In this document: piece by piece, positions 27,203 to 36,324 of the stretch
Position numbering within the stretch: position 1 is the stretch's first letter
Layout of the letters: each line of letters starts with the position of its first letter
From: Marinobacter halotolerans
GTDB lineage: Bacteria > Pseudomonadota > Gammaproteobacteria > Pseudomonadales > Oleiphilaceae
Direction: 5' to 3'
Assembly (NCBI RefSeq): GCF_008795985.1
Contig: NZ_VMHP01000001.1
Span: 558,001-622,000 of the forward strand
Length of the DNA: 64,000 bases
Notes under the pieces: generated by a model
Databases searched by the model: none
What the model was told of the DNA's origin: nothing
Seen by the model: only the letters and a program-made list of their open reading frames with translations
Made by a program: the position numbers and the translations under genes

Positions 27203-27583
27203 TTATTCCGCCTGGGCAGGCAAACTTCCGCCGAGCATGTTTTCGATAACCGCTGCGTTGTAGAAGGTTTCCACAGACTGAATTTTTTCCCGTCGAACAC
27301 GAAACCATACCGCAAGGCGAACATCTCCGATTGGCTCAAAATAGGTGCGATAATCCAGGATCGCGAACACGTCCTCGCCATCGACACTGAGTTGGCGCAA
27401 TACGAGGTCCTTCTGAATGGCAAACATACCGAACTGATAGTTCAGCATGTCGTCCCGGCTCAGGAAGCGCATGTTCGGACCCACATATTCAAAACCCTCC
27501 ACGGCCAGCAGATCTTTGGCTTCATCCAGCCTCTGGGCACGGATGTCTTCGATGAACTGAGCCACAATGTCCTTTGGCTGCAT
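27203..27583 (-). CDS. NTF2-like (SnoaL-type) domain protein
   Basis: 126 residues from ATG 27583 (AAGG just upstream). The pattern KDIVAQFIEDIRAQRLDEAKDLLA, then a curved sheet ending VWFRVRREKIQSVETFYNAA, fits the NTF2-like cone fold with a nuclear-transport-factor-2 type pocket. Such proteins bind small ligands or act as isomerases or hydratases; nothing in the sequence picks one. It is divergent from thpR across 81 bp. Confidence 0.72.
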   Translation of the reverse strand: MQPKDIVAQFIEDIRAQRLDEAKDLLAVEGFEYVGPNMRFLSRDDMLNYQFGMFAIQKDLVLRQLSVDGEDVFAILDYRTYFEPIGDVRLAVWFRVRREKIQSVETFYNAAVIENMLGGSLPAQAE

Positions 27584-27664
27584 GAACCTTCTCCAAACTC
27601 GGAAATTGGCAATAATGCTGGCTATCACTACCATCAACAGTAGCCTATTACGCCTTTGACAAAA

Positions 27665-28207
27665 ATGCCCTCTATGCCACGAGTTTTCTTCGGACTGCAA
27701 ATTCCGCCTGAGATCAAAGACCGCCTGCTGAAGATCCGGTCATCCGTCTCGGGCGCCAAGTGGCAGAGTGCCGAGCAATTGCACATTACGCTCCTGTTTC
27801 TGGGCAGTGTGGAAGAAGAACGCCTCGGCTCCATATGCGAGTCTGCCAGGAGCATTCAGCTCGAACCCTTCTCTGTGCAGGCCACTGGCCTCGGCTGTTT
27901 CGGCCATCCCCGCAAGCCTCGTGCCCTGTGGGCGAACGTGCAGCCAGTCGCGCCACTGGCTGCACTGCAGGCGTCAATTCAGGAACGGATGGAGAAGCTG
28001 GGGTTTGCAGCAGAGAACCGGGCTTTTCGCCCCCATATAACCCTGGCCCGTTTCAAACGTGAAGCAGGCTCCGTGAAAGCGGTGCTGGCCGACCAGGGAG
28101 AGCTGGCTTTCGGGAATTTCCCGGTAACGGAGTTCGCCCTGTTTGAAAGCACGCCAGGCCCAACGGGTTCTGTGTATCGCGTCATCAAACGCTTCCCGCT
28201 GCGCTAG
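27665..28207 (+). CDS. thpR: RNA 2',3'-cyclic phosphodiesterase (2H family, ThpR)
   Basis: 180 residues with the two catalytic HxTx motifs of the 2H superfamily: HITL at 40-43 and HITL at 124-127. It hydrolyses 2',3'-cyclic phosphodiester ends of RNA, historically annotated as 2'-5' RNA ligase. No ribosome site is clear; ATG 27665 and ATG 27674 are both possible and conserved sequence begins at RVFFGLQIP. It is followed after 61 bp by a RidA-type gene on the same strand. Confidence 0.9.
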   Translation: MPSMPRVFFGLQIPPEIKDRLLKIRSSVSGAKWQSAEQLHITLLFLGSVEEERLGSICESARSIQLEPFSVQATGLGCFGHPRKPRALWANVQPVAPLAALQASIQERMEKLGFAAENRAFRPHITLARFKREAGSVKAVLADQGELAFGNFPVTEFALFESTPGPTGSVYRVIKRFPLR

Positions 28208-28268
28208 CCTATAATAGGGCAGATAATCACCAGACTCCCCTTTACGCTAGAACACCTGAGCCAACCCT

Positions 28269-28661
28269 ATGACCGCGCCCCTGTTCCACATGATTTCTCA
28301 GGCTCCAACACCTGTTGGCCCGTTCTGCCACGCCACGGAAATAGATGGCTGGGTCTTTCTGACCGGCCAGATGCCCACCGACCCGAACGATCCGGATGCC
28401 TCGCTGCCTGAGGGCATCGAGGCCCAGACCCGTCGGGTCATGGATAATCTGATACTCGTGCTTGAAGGTCTCAGTCTGAGCCTGGTGGATGTGGCCAATG
28501 TGCGGATTTTTCTGACGGAATTCGAGCGGGACTTCGAATTCATGAACAAGGTCTACAGCGCCTATTTCCCGACGGAGAGCCTGCCGTCACGAACCTGCAT
28601 TGGGGTCACCGCCCTTGCGGTAGGGGCTCTGGTGGAGATCGACTTCGTCGTCCGCCGATAG
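28269..28661 (+). CDS. RidA family enamine/imine deaminase-like protein
   Basis: A 130-residue YjgF/YER057c/UK114 fold. The conserved arginine that holds the substrate carboxylate is present in SLPSRTCIGVTALAVGALVEID, with the GQMP and TRRVMDNL segments in place. RidA removes reactive enamines formed by PLP enzymes such as threonine dehydratase; the exact subfamily (RidA or a Rid2-7 type) is not certain. Homotrimeric and cytoplasmic. Confidence 0.9.
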   Translation: MTAPLFHMISQAPTPVGPFCHATEIDGWVFLTGQMPTDPNDPDASLPEGIEAQTRRVMDNLILVLEGLSLSLVDVANVRIFLTEFERDFEFMNKVYSAYFPTESLPSRTCIGVTALAVGALVEIDFVVRR

Positions 28662-28697
28662 CGACCCCAATCACTGAACAACTCATCGGGTTAGCGC

Positions 28698-29780
28698 CTA
28701 GCTGCTCGATATCCCTTTGGGCGCTGCAGGAGCTTCCGATTCCAGTCGGTCCAGAAATTCCTTGATGTCGTCGAAGGCTTCTTCCGCTTCCGGGAGCAGT
28801 GGCACAAATATCTGCCAGACATGCACCATGCCTTGCCAGGTATGCAGGGTAACCGGAGATCCCGCCGCTTCGGCCCTGGCCGCATAGCGCCGGGCATTGT
28901 CCAGCAGCATCTCGCTATCGCTGGCCTGAATCAGAGTCGGCGGCAGACCTTGCAGGTTGCCGCGCAGTGGGGAGGCAACAGGGTTGGTGGGTGAAACCCG
29001 AAAGGCCGCCATGGTTGCCCACCAGATGACTGGCAGGGGGATTCTCGACAGGCCACCGAACGCGGGGCCAAGCAAGGGGTCGGTACCAATATTGCCGCGA
29101 TTGCTCGGGGCAGTCAGGGTCAGGTCGGTGGACGGGGAAAAAGCGATGGCGGCGTCGGCCTGACGCAGTCCGTGATCCCGCACCCAGGCTATCAGCGCGA
29201 GGGTATGACTCCCTCCAGCCGAATCCCCGGCGACCACCATAAAATCAGCAGGCTCTTCCCCATCCGGACCGTGTTCCAGAAGCCAGGTATAGGCTTTCCG
29301 GCAGTCTTGGACGCCAGCCATAAATCGGTTTTCGGGCATCAGCCTATAATCCACCGCGAACAAAGCACCGCCGGTTACCTGTGCCAGGCGGTCAGTAATT
29401 GCCCTATGGCTTCGAGGGCTGCCAGCTGCCCAGGCGCCGCCATGAATATAGAGTACCCGACGGCGGCTATCACCGCCCGGCGCGATCACCCATTCGCCGC
29501 GGGGCGAATCACAGTGGCGGAATTCACAGCTCAAATCAGCCCCATCGCTGAGGCTATCCATATGCTTGCGAAGGGCCGTCAAACGAGCCTTGCCACGCAG
29601 ACCACGGGAGGCCCTTCCAAGCTCTCGGATCTTGCCAAGCACTTCACGGTTCTGCTCGCTTGGTGTTGCGTCCTTTACCGGGTAGTCGCTCCGGTCTAGG
29701 TGGGACAGATCCTCAAGCCTGAACAGGAGCATGGTTGCGGCAATGATGAACAGGATAACGGCAAGAATAATCCAGAGCAT
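28698..29780 (-). CDS. Alpha/beta hydrolase of the hormone-sensitive lipase family
   Basis: 360 residues. An N-terminal membrane anchor (about 2-20) precedes the catalytic domain. The oxyanion motif HGGAW lies at 113-117, the nucleophile elbow GDSAGGS at 185-191 (Ser187), Asp in QASDSEMLLD and His in QGMVHVWQ. It is a membrane-tethered carboxylesterase or lipase of the HSL group (type IV). The alkane- and lipid-degrading lifestyle of likely relatives would fit but is not shown here. It is convergent with ridA. Confidence 0.88.
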   Translation of the reverse strand: MLWIILAVILFIIAATMLLFRLEDLSHLDRSDYPVKDATPSEQNREVLGKIRELGRASRGLRGKARLTALRKHMDSLSDGADLSCEFRHCDSPRGEWVIAPGGDSRRRVLYIHGGAWAAGSPRSHRAITDRLAQVTGGALFAVDYRLMPENRFMAGVQDCRKAYTWLLEHGPDGEEPADFMVVAGDSAGGSHTLALIAWVRDHGLRQADAAIAFSPSTDLTLTAPSNRGNIGTDPLLGPAFGGLSRIPLPVIWWATMAAFRVSPTNPVASPLRGNLQGLPPTLIQASDSEMLLDNARRYAARAEAAGSPVTLHTWQGMVHVWQIFVPLLPEAEEAFDDIKEFLDRLESEAPAAPKGISSS

Positions 29781-29836
29781 GACTTTTCCATGTGTTGGTG
29801 GCCCCGCGAGCCAGAGCCTTTATTCGGACTGGACGT

Positions 29837-30328
29837 TTATTTATCCACGCCGAATTTTTCATGCTCGCCAAGGTCTGGCTGTTCGCCTTTAATCTTGGCA
29901 GCTGCAGTTTTTACGCTCTTGACCATTTTGCTGCTGTCGCTGTTCCAGTGTTCGCCTTTCTCGACCTTGATTTCCACCATGCCCACGTTGGGAGCATCCT
30001 TACCCTCGGGGAACCAGGCCGCAACGAAGGGATTCCAGTATTTATCGATCAGTGATTTGTCCTGAACGGCCCGACCAACGCCCGTAAGCGAAACATAAAC
30101 GTGGTCTTCTGGATCTGCGAAGGAAACGCACACATCGTTATCGCTCTCGAGCTCGAAGACTTTCTCTGAGTCCAGATCAGTATAGAACCACAGCTTGCCA
30201 TCGTATTCATCCTGAACCAGCACCATCGGCCGTGACCGAAGCTCTTCTCCATGGCGCGTCGTCAACATGCCGGTCTTGATATTTTTGATAAGATCCCAGA
30301 TTTTCTGCTTATGCTCGGGACTTGACAT
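29837..30328 (-). CDS. Pyridoxamine 5'-phosphate oxidase-like protein (general stress protein 26 type)
   Basis: 163 residues of the FMN-binding split-barrel fold. TGMLTTRHGEELRSRPM opens the flavin-binding strand, and KLWFYTDLDSEK and VSLTGVGRAV follow; the C-terminus is a charged helix. It matches the general-stress-protein 26 group, which binds FMN or FAD but has unclear chemistry. AGGAGG lies 7 nt before the ATG, so the start is secure. Confidence 0.88.
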   Translation of the reverse strand: MSSPEHKQKIWDLIKNIKTGMLTTRHGEELRSRPMVLVQDEYDGKLWFYTDLDSEKVFELESDNDVCVSFADPEDHVYVSLTGVGRAVQDKSLIDKYWNPFVAAWFPEGKDAPNVGMVEIKVEKGEHWNSDSSKMVKSVKTAAAKIKGEQPDLGEHEKFGVDK

Positions 30329-30471
30329 AGATTTCCTCCTTTCAACGGCCATGCTCCAACCGCATACAATTGTATGAGCTGGAAACATATAAGTCTGTGT
30401 CTTGTCCCGAGCTACGATGCAGAAACCAAACTGGTTTTCCTGCTGTTTATCAGAGGAAGCCGAGGCCCGCT

Positions 30472-30819
30472 TTACTCATCCATCTCCAGAATCCAATTGA
30501 CGAGCTTTTCAGCGTCTGCAGGGCTGACGTCAGAACGAACTCCCATATCCGGCATCTCCGTATGTCCCCAATGATCCTGCCCGCCGGTCAGAACAACCTG
30601 AACCAGCCGATCGAATTCCTCCATCGGGTATCTCTGCGCAATACTCTTGAAAGCTGGCACTACCGACATGCCGTCACTCTCGTTTACAGCATGGCAAGCC
30701 GTGCACTTTTTTTCTTCGGCCAGCTGCATAGCGGTCATGCCATGGGAGTCGGCGACGGCTGATCCAATTCCCGCGAAGAGAAGACTCGCAAGAGTAACGG
30801 GTAACATTTTACATTTCAT
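30472..30819 (-). CDS. Class I c-type cytochrome
   Basis: 115 residues with a Sec signal peptide cleaved after SAVA, haem-c attachment CTACH at 39-43, and a distal methionine in TEMPDMGV. It is a small soluble periplasmic electron carrier similar to cytochrome c-551/c5. It lies downstream of a ferric-reductase-like flavoprotein gene on the same strand, so it may be an electron-transfer partner; a 340-bp gap with one doubtful small ORF separates them. Confidence 0.9.
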   Translation of the reverse strand: MKCKMLPVTLASLLFAGIGSAVADSHGMTAMQLAEEKKCTACHAVNESDGMSVVPAFKSIAQRYPMEEFDRLVQVVLTGGQDHWGHTEMPDMGVRSDVSPADAEKLVNWILEMDE

Positions 30820-30950
30820 GGCAATCCCTCTCTGATTATCCCGATGGGTTCAGGTGAGATGACTGCAACCGGCTTTGGAAAGCTCCGGCACCTCAATAGA
30901 AACGTTAGACCAGGATGGACAACCGCACAAAGTGTTCGGATCGCATTACT

Positions 30951-31088
30951 CTACTCCGGGCCCGACCTTAGCTGTTCCAGATGCCGGTCATCAGTTCTGT
31001 CAGCTGTGAGCTCAGGCGACACCTTCGCGATTCTCAATAGCCAGAAAAACAGGAAAGTAGCATACCCAGCAACCAGCCCTTTCAACAT
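30951..31088 (-). CDS. Possible 45-residue single-helix membrane protein
   Basis: A short reading frame in the 341-bp gap between the cytochrome and the ferric-reductase-like gene. It has one hydrophobic helix (GLVAGYATFLFFWLL) and a charged tail, with Arg and Asp. The ribosome site (AGGTG, 12 nt upstream) is weak, so it may not be translated. The rest of the gap shows nothing else to me. Confidence 0.3.
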   Translation of the reverse strand: MLKGLVAGYATFLFFWLLRIAKVSPELTADRTDDRHLEQLRSGPE

Positions 31089-31160
31089 GGGAATCGTTGA
31101 GCACCTGATTGGCTTCCTGCGCGAAGAATGCTGTGCAGGCGTGACTGCGGGTTTCAAAAG

Positions 31161-32465
31161 TCAGTCGTAGCTGAAGCGTTCCGACAGGATGCGATGGGAT
31201 GGCGTACCTTTTGTGGCCAAATGTTTTTCAACGATATCCATCATGATCACAGGCCCGCAGATAACAAAGACCCATTCGCGAAACTCCCGCTCTGCAAAAA
31301 CCCGATCCAATAGCGCTGCGTCGATAAAGCCTGTCTCTCCCTCCCAGCCTTCTGGCGGCTCCGATAACACATAGGTTACGTCCGTCTGACGCAACTCCTC
31401 GTGATAGGCAATCTGATCGAAAGCGCGGTTTCCATAGATTAGCTTCACCCTGCGCGGATCACCGGTCAGGCGCATTTGCCGAAGTATGCCCAGCAATGGC
31501 GCAAGGCCAACTCCGCCTGCGATAAGAGCAACCCCCGGCTCGGCACGATTATCAATACAAAGATTGCCATAAGGGCCGTCGACATAAGCCGTGGTTCCAT
31601 TTTTTATCTGACCGATGGTTCGTGTGAAATCGCCAAGCTCTTTAATCATGAAAGAGATGTTCGCCCCACCTGCCGGCGCCGAGGACATAGAGAACGGGTT
31701 TTCTTTCAGTGCGAATGGGCTATGCCCGACATTCAGCCAGACGAACTGTCCTGCCCGGTATTCAAGGCCAGAATGACCCTGTGGCTCTATGATCAACTCC
31801 CACTGTGCCGGTGTTAATCGAACGACAGAGCTTACTCGCCAGGGACGTGCTTTCTGCCAAAAAGGAACCACGAGGTAAACGACCAGCAATGATCCCACAG
31901 CGACGCCAGTCATAAGCAGCCACACCCATGTCATAACGGGGTGCGCCCCGTAGCGCCCCGCCGTCACGGTGTGGTGCAGCAGCAGAACCGCGATGAGCAA
32001 GGCCAGGACGCCATGCAGCAGGCGCCAGGTTTCGTATTTGTAGTCCAACTGGTTGCGCCCGATTGCCATAACAGCAAGGGCCGCCAGAAGAAGATAGGCC
32101 AGAATCCCCGTAGACAGCGCGGAAAAGTCGGTTGTAAGGGTTAATTGGCGGTCTGGATCCCACGGGCGCGGACCACCTGATGGTGTGCCCTGGTAAAGCA
32201 GTGGGTGAAGCAACGCAAATACCAGCGCCACGCGGGCCATGATCTGATGCATGCGCATGGTCTTGTCCAGTCCCACGCCATTCGAGGTGGCCCTGAAACG
32301 ACCGGAAAGAATGAATTCCATGAGGATCATAGCGAAGGCAAGAATGCCAAGCGCGGACGCCAACTCCTGGTGGAACTGCCGGGGAGGCCCGCCGAGCAGC
32401 ACAGACAGGATCAGTGGCAGCGTGACAGCGGCGAGGTAAATGCCAATCAAAAAGAGCGGCTTCAT
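31161..32465 (-). CDS. Ferric-reductase-like transmembrane flavoprotein with ferredoxin-reductase domain
   Basis: 434 residues from ATG 32465. Residues 1-210 hold six membrane helices with paired histidines (RMHQIMARVALVFALLH; WRLLHG ... LLLHH) that can bind two haems. An FAD-binding barrel follows with ENPFSMSSAP, and an NAD(P) domain with AGGVGLAPLLGILRQM and VICGPVIMM. It should pass electrons from NAD(P)H across the inner membrane, to iron, oxygen or a periplasmic acceptor such as the cytochrome encoded downstream. The acceptor is inferred. Confidence 0.88.
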   Translation of the reverse strand: MKPLFLIGIYLAAVTLPLILSVLLGGPPRQFHQELASALGILAFAMILMEFILSGRFRATSNGVGLDKTMRMHQIMARVALVFALLHPLLYQGTPSGGPRPWDPDRQLTLTTDFSALSTGILAYLLLAALAVMAIGRNQLDYKYETWRLLHGVLALLIAVLLLHHTVTAGRYGAHPVMTWVWLLMTGVAVGSLLVVYLVVPFWQKARPWRVSSVVRLTPAQWELIIEPQGHSGLEYRAGQFVWLNVGHSPFALKENPFSMSSAPAGGANISFMIKELGDFTRTIGQIKNGTTAYVDGPYGNLCIDNRAEPGVALIAGGVGLAPLLGILRQMRLTGDPRRVKLIYGNRAFDQIAYHEELRQTDVTYVLSEPPEGWEGETGFIDAALLDRVFAEREFREWVFVICGPVIMMDIVEKHLATKGTPSHRILSERFSYD

Positions 32466-32542
32466 GGGATAGCCTGTGTCATCCGCTGAGACCTTCCAAT
32501 CTATGCCTCCGTGCTGCAATAGGCAACGTTCAGGCAGATAGG

Positions 32543-34321
32543 TTAGGCGCCATTGGCCCTTCGAAACTGCCCCCGATAATCAAAAATCCGCTCCTGCACC
32601 TGCCAAAAATGCTTTTGCTTTCGCGCAATCACAAAATCCGGTGCCGACAGGAACGACTGACTCTCAATCACTTCACCCGCCCTGCTGAACGCTTTCGGCG
32701 CCTGGCTATTGGCAAAACGACGCCCGAACAGTTTGTTGAAAACGTTACGCTGGCCGGGCTTGCTGAAATCGAACGACTCGCTGAGCTCTTCCCCATCCTC
32801 ACCGTGATAGGTGATTCTCAGTTTACTGTCTGTATCCTTCAGCGTAATCCCGGCACAGCGGATCACCATGGCGTCCTTGAGTTTCAGGGCATCCCTTAGC
32901 TGATCGTCCGGGTCGATAATGGCTTTATGGCACTGATGGCAGTTGCGGGCAGCGATATCATTCTCGGCACCGCAGTGCGGGCATTCCTTGAAACGGAACC
33001 GGTAATCACACTGTTGGGCACGCCCGTTGTGCCCGGCAGGACCATCGCCTTCCGCAGGCTCCAGCAATCCCTGACAACGTCGACCATAATGCTCAATCAC
33101 GCGGCCCTCATCGTCGGTTTTGCCCCAGAAGATATTGGCAAACCCACAGCCCGGGCAGAATACCTGAACCGGTTTGCTGTCGGGATTCGGTTTGGGCTCC
33201 CCGACTTCCGGATGGTGCAGATTCACCTGGTTGCCCGCATAATCAATGACCAGGCAATCCTGTTTGCCCTCGTCCAGGCGCAGACCACGACCCACTATCT
33301 GCTGGTACAGGCTCACTGACTGGGTAGGCCGAAGAATCGCTATAAAGTCCACATGGGGCGCATCAAAGCCTGTGGTGAGAACAGACACGTTCACCAGATA
33401 CTTCAGCTCCCGCCGCTTGAAGCGTTGAATCAGCAGGTCCCGATCTCTCAGGTCGGTCGCGCCGGTCACCAGAGCGGTTTCATGTTCCGGCAGATAGCCG
33501 GTGATCTCCTTTGCATGCTCCACTGTTGCTGCAAAGATCATGACCCCTTTGCGGTCATCCGCCAGCTCCATCACCTGATCAATGATGGCACGGGTCACAC
33601 GCTTGTGTTTGCTCAGCAGCTGGTTGACGTCGTTCTCGGCGTATTCGCCAAAACGATCCTTTGGCAGCGCAGAGAAATCGTATTGCGCGACGGCCGCGTT
33701 CACCAGCTCAGGCCGGGTGAGATACCCCCGGTTGATCATGTAGCTCAGCGGCAATTCATAAATACAGTGCCGGAAAGGCTTGTCCTGCTCGTCATCAGAG
33801 CCGCGGACAAAGCCCCGGTAGTGATAGCGATAGATCCAGCCCATGGCCAGACGATAGGGGGTGGCGGTCAGGCCCAGTACTTTCAGGGAATCATTCTGCT
33901 GTCTTAGCCGCTCGATGATTCTCTGGTACTGGCTGGTTTCATCACCGCTGACCCGGTGGCACTCATCGATGATGACCAGCGAGTATTCATTCCGGAACTG
34001 ATCCAGGTTCGACGAAACCGACTGCACACTGGCGAAGGTCACCTGATGCCGGCTGTCCTTCCGCTTCAGTCCGGCGGAGAAGATGCCACCCGTTAACCCA
34101 TAGCTTTCGTACTTGGCGTGGTTCTGCTCCACCAGTTCCTTTACGTGGGTGAGCACCAGAATCCGGCGTCGGGCAAGGCGCGCCAACTCGGCAATGACCA
34201 GGCTTTTCCCGGCGCCGGTTGGCAGCACAATAACAGCGGATTCTTCCGATTTGCGAAAATGGCTCAGCGTAGCGTCAACGGCTTCCTGTTGGTAAGGCCG
34301 CAGCGTAAAAACATCATTCAT
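32543..34321 (-). CDS. radD: DNA repair helicase-like ATPase RadD (YejH)
   Basis: 592 residues, close in length and sequence to E. coli RadD. It is a superfamily 2 protein with Walker A PTGAGKS at 34-40, DECH at 119-122, SAT-type motif GLTATP and motif [13 protein letters not shown]-terminal zinc region has paired Cys motifs CPGCG, RRC, QQCDY, CPHC and CHQC. RadD acts in recombination and replication-fork repair with RecA and SSB. Its ATG overlaps the efpL stop by one base (TAATG), so the two are translationally coupled. Confidence 0.93.
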   Translation of the reverse strand: MNDVFTLRPYQQEAVDATLSHFRKSEESAVIVLPTGAGKSLVIAELARLARRRILVLTHVKELVEQNHAKYESYGLTGGIFSAGLKRKDSRHQVTFASVQSVSSNLDQFRNEYSLVIIDECHRVSGDETSQYQRIIERLRQQNDSLKVLGLTATPYRLAMGWIYRYHYRGFVRGSDDEQDKPFRHCIYELPLSYMINRGYLTRPELVNAAVAQYDFSALPKDRFGEYAENDVNQLLSKHKRVTRAIIDQVMELADDRKGVMIFAATVEHAKEITGYLPEHETALVTGATDLRDRDLLIQRFKRRELKYLVNVSVLTTGFDAPHVDFIAILRPTQSVSLYQQIVGRGLRLDEGKQDCLVIDYAGNQVNLHHPEVGEPKPNPDSKPVQVFCPGCGFANIFWGKTDDEGRVIEHYGRRCQGLLEPAEGDGPAGHNGRAQQCDYRFRFKECPHCGAENDIAARNCHQCHKAIIDPDDQLRDALKLKDAMVIRCAGITLKDTDSKLRITYHGEDGEELSESFDFSKPGQRNVFNKLFGRRFANSQAPKAFSRAGEVIESQSFLSAPDFVIARKQKHFWQVQERIFDYRGQFRRANGA

Positions 34322-34887
34322 TATGCCCGGCTCAGGAATCTCCGCTCATCGACATTAATCTTGATGCGATCACCGCTGGATATATGCTCCGGCACCTGCA
34401 CCACCAGTCCGGTGGACATGGTCGCTGGTTTGGTGCGCGCGGTTGCCGAACCGCCCTTTACCGACGGATCCGTCTCCGTGATATCCAGGTCAACAGTGGG
34501 AGGCAACTCCAGGGCGACGGGCGCTTCCTTAACAAGAATCACCACCAGGCCCTGGGTCTGCTCATCAATGAACAGGAGCTCGTCGGCGATGGCCTCTCGG
34601 TTGAGTGCGTACTGGGTATAGTCCTCGGAATCCATAAAGACATACTCTTCGCCGTCGGAATAGGAAAAAACCGCCGGCCGGCGCACAAGGTCCGCGAGGT
34701 TCAGCATGTCCGAGTCCTTGAAGGTCTCGTCCAGTTTGGCGCCGCTGACCACGTCGTACATACGCATTCGATACAGGCTGCCACCCGCCCTGCCCTGGGG
34801 CACAGAGCGCTCTATGTCCCGCACAAAATACACCCGACCGTCGTACTCGACGGGCTGATTCTTCTTGATTTCACTGGCTTTCGGCAT
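34321..34887 (-). CDS. efpL: Elongation factor P-like protein EfpL (YeiP)
   Basis: 188 residues with the three beta-barrel domains of EF-P: KOW-like N-terminal part, an OB domain, and a C-terminal domain with [19 protein letters not shown]. It is the EfpL/YeiP paralogue rather than EF-P, shown by its N-terminus [10 protein letters not shown] and a loop SVPQGRAGG with an Arg where EF-P carries its modified Lys. EfpL rescues ribosomes stalled at proline-rich motifs. It is the first gene of an efpL-radD operon. Confidence 0.9.
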   Translation of the reverse strand: MPKASEIKKNQPVEYDGRVYFVRDIERSVPQGRAGGSLYRMRMYDVVSGAKLDETFKDSDMLNLADLVRRPAVFSYSDGEEYVFMDSEDYTQYALNREAIADELLFIDEQTQGLVVILVKEAPVALELPPTVDLDITETDPSVKGGSATARTKPATMSTGLVVQVPEHISSGDRIKINVDERRFLSRA

Positions 34888-34929
34888 TGCGACTCGTCCT
34901 GACAGAAAAGAGAAAAAAACAGGACCGGC

Positions 34930-34958
34930 ATTATAGACTATGCCGAAGCCACAGACTG
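34930..34958 (-). promoter_or_regulatory. Candidate efpL promoter
   Basis: On the minus strand a perfect TATAAT (34930-34935) stands about 43 bp before the efpL start. The -35 region, 17 bp further up, is poor (CAGTCT). It fits the 71-bp gap after the dehalogenase gene, implying efpL-radD is not just read-through. Confidence 0.4.
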
Positions 34959-35627
34959 CTAGTGCAGCGACATCAATTTGTCTGCAACCTCAACAAGATC
35001 ACCGCCCGTCACATCGGCGGAGAGGAACACGTCGCCAGGCTCGCATTCCAGGCGCGCGCACCACCCCGCAAGCGCTCCGGCCCGTTTAGCTCCATGGCAA
35101 TCCCAGGCATGTACGGCAACCAGCGCCAGGCGCTCAATCGGTGTATCCAGGTGCTTTGCGGCAAAACGGTAAATATCCGGGTGGGGTTTCCAGACCCCTG
35201 CGTCCTGCGCAGTGACGATCCGGTCTACAAACCCGTAAAGCCCCGCACCTTCAAGGAAACTACGTGTTTTCTCAGGGCTGTTGACAGTCAGACACCCAAC
35301 GGACACACCCGCCTCAGAAAGCTTCTTCAACGCCGGCACGGCATCGTCGAACGTGGGCAATGTGGCAAAACCTTCAACCACATAATCAATATCCCACTCA
35401 GTGAGAGCGAGCTTCGTTTCCGTGCGGAGGGATTCCCGTGCAACTGCTTCGAAGGGCGCCGGGTCGCCGGCAAGAGTCAGTGCCATGGCATCGCGTTGAA
35501 AGCGCAGGAACCAGGGTTCAAGAATGTGCGCTGGCTGACCGACTTCTTCCAGTCGCACCGCCAGCGGATCAAGGTCAATCAGTGTTTCAAGGACATCAAA
35601 TAGAACGACGTTTGGTGGGTAAGCCAT
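34959..35627 (-). CDS. HAD-superfamily haloacid dehalogenase type II
   Basis: 222 residues from ATG 35627 (GGAGG 8 nt upstream). HAD motif [10 protein letters not shown] holds the nucleophile Asp11; TVNS is motif [10 protein letters not shown] gives the motif III Lys; [15 protein letters not shown] is motif IV. The HAWDCHGA stretch is typical of L-2-haloacid dehalogenases, which release halide from short haloacids. Other phosphatase-type activity cannot be excluded. Lies upstream of efpL on the same strand. Confidence 0.88.
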   Translation of the reverse strand: MAYPPNVVLFDVLETLIDLDPLAVRLEEVGQPAHILEPWFLRFQRDAMALTLAGDPAPFEAVARESLRTETKLALTEWDIDYVVEGFATLPTFDDAVPALKKLSEAGVSVGCLTVNSPEKTRSFLEGAGLYGFVDRIVTAQDAGVWKPHPDIYRFAAKHLDTPIERLALVAVHAWDCHGAKRAGALAGWCARLECEPGDVFLSADVTGGDLVEVADKLMSLH

Positions 35628-35788
35628 ATCAAGAGCCTCCCTAGTCCGTGGTAGGTTCATCAGAAAGTGTAGTTCAGATGATGGTTGTTTGCTGAACTTG
35701 ATATTCGGTGTTTGCGGATGTATTTCTGCAACAAATCGCCAGAAAGCATGTCTTAATAGGTGACACCTTCACGAATCAGGGGAAGAAC

Positions 35789-36235
35789 ATGCAACGGGTC
35801 CTGGCATTCGTCACTGCTGCACTCCTAACAACAGCCAGCGCAATGGCCTCAGAACCATCCGTTTACACCGGTTTTCTCAGTAATACCGGCGCAGGCGGAT
35901 ACGACACCGTGAGTTATTTTGAAGCAGAAGAGCCCATCAAAGGCTCTGCTGATTTCACGACACAATACCAGGGTGCAACCTGGCGATTTGCAAGCGCCGA
36001 AAACCTCGCGCGCTTTAAAGATGATCCGGGCCGCTACGCACCGGTCTACGGCGGTTATTGCGCCTGGGCGGTCAGTCAGGGCTACCTCGCCAAAGGCGAC
36101 CCGAAGCATTGGAGCATCAAGCAGGGAAAGCTTTACTTGAACTACAACCAGTCGGTGCAGGACACATGGCTACAAAATCCAGAGGAGTTCATTCAGAAAG
36201 CGAACGCCAACTGGCCGAAGGTTCTGGAAAAATAA
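35789..36235 (+). CDS. YHS domain-containing exported protein
   Basis: 148 residues with a signal peptide cleaved after ASAMA, then a YHS-domain: GYDTVSYFEAEEPIKGS, TWRFASAENLARFKDDPGRY and GYCAWAVSQGYLAKGDPKHW. YHS domains are linked to metal, often copper or heavy-metal, binding. AGGGGAAG precedes ATG 35789; the frame could start further upstream but without a ribosome site. Periplasmic; substrate unknown. Confidence 0.87.
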   Translation: MQRVLAFVTAALLTTASAMASEPSVYTGFLSNTGAGGYDTVSYFEAEEPIKGSADFTTQYQGATWRFASAENLARFKDDPGRYAPVYGGYCAWAVSQGYLAKGDPKHWSIKQGKLYLNYNQSVQDTWLQNPEEFIQKANANWPKVLEK

Positions 36236-36264
36236 TGCGTGCAAGGCAAATTTAGTAGGTGGTT

Positions 36265-36292
36265 TTGCTAGCGGAACGGATTAGTTTATATT
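36265..36292 (+). promoter_or_regulatory. Candidate sigma-70 promoter of the orphan binding-protein gene
   Basis: TTGCTA (36265-36270) and TATATT (36287-36292) are 16 bp apart in the 89-bp gap before the start at 36325. This gives a short leader of about 26 nt. Confidence 0.42.
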
Positions 36293-36324
36293 AGTGAGAA
36301 GTACCTTAAAACGCGGCAGCGAAG

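Noticed and set aside
30844..31170. 108-residue plus-strand reading frame in the cytochrome/ferric-reductase gap
   Set aside because: No ribosome site, mixed composition with stray cysteines, and it runs into the antisense of a real gene.
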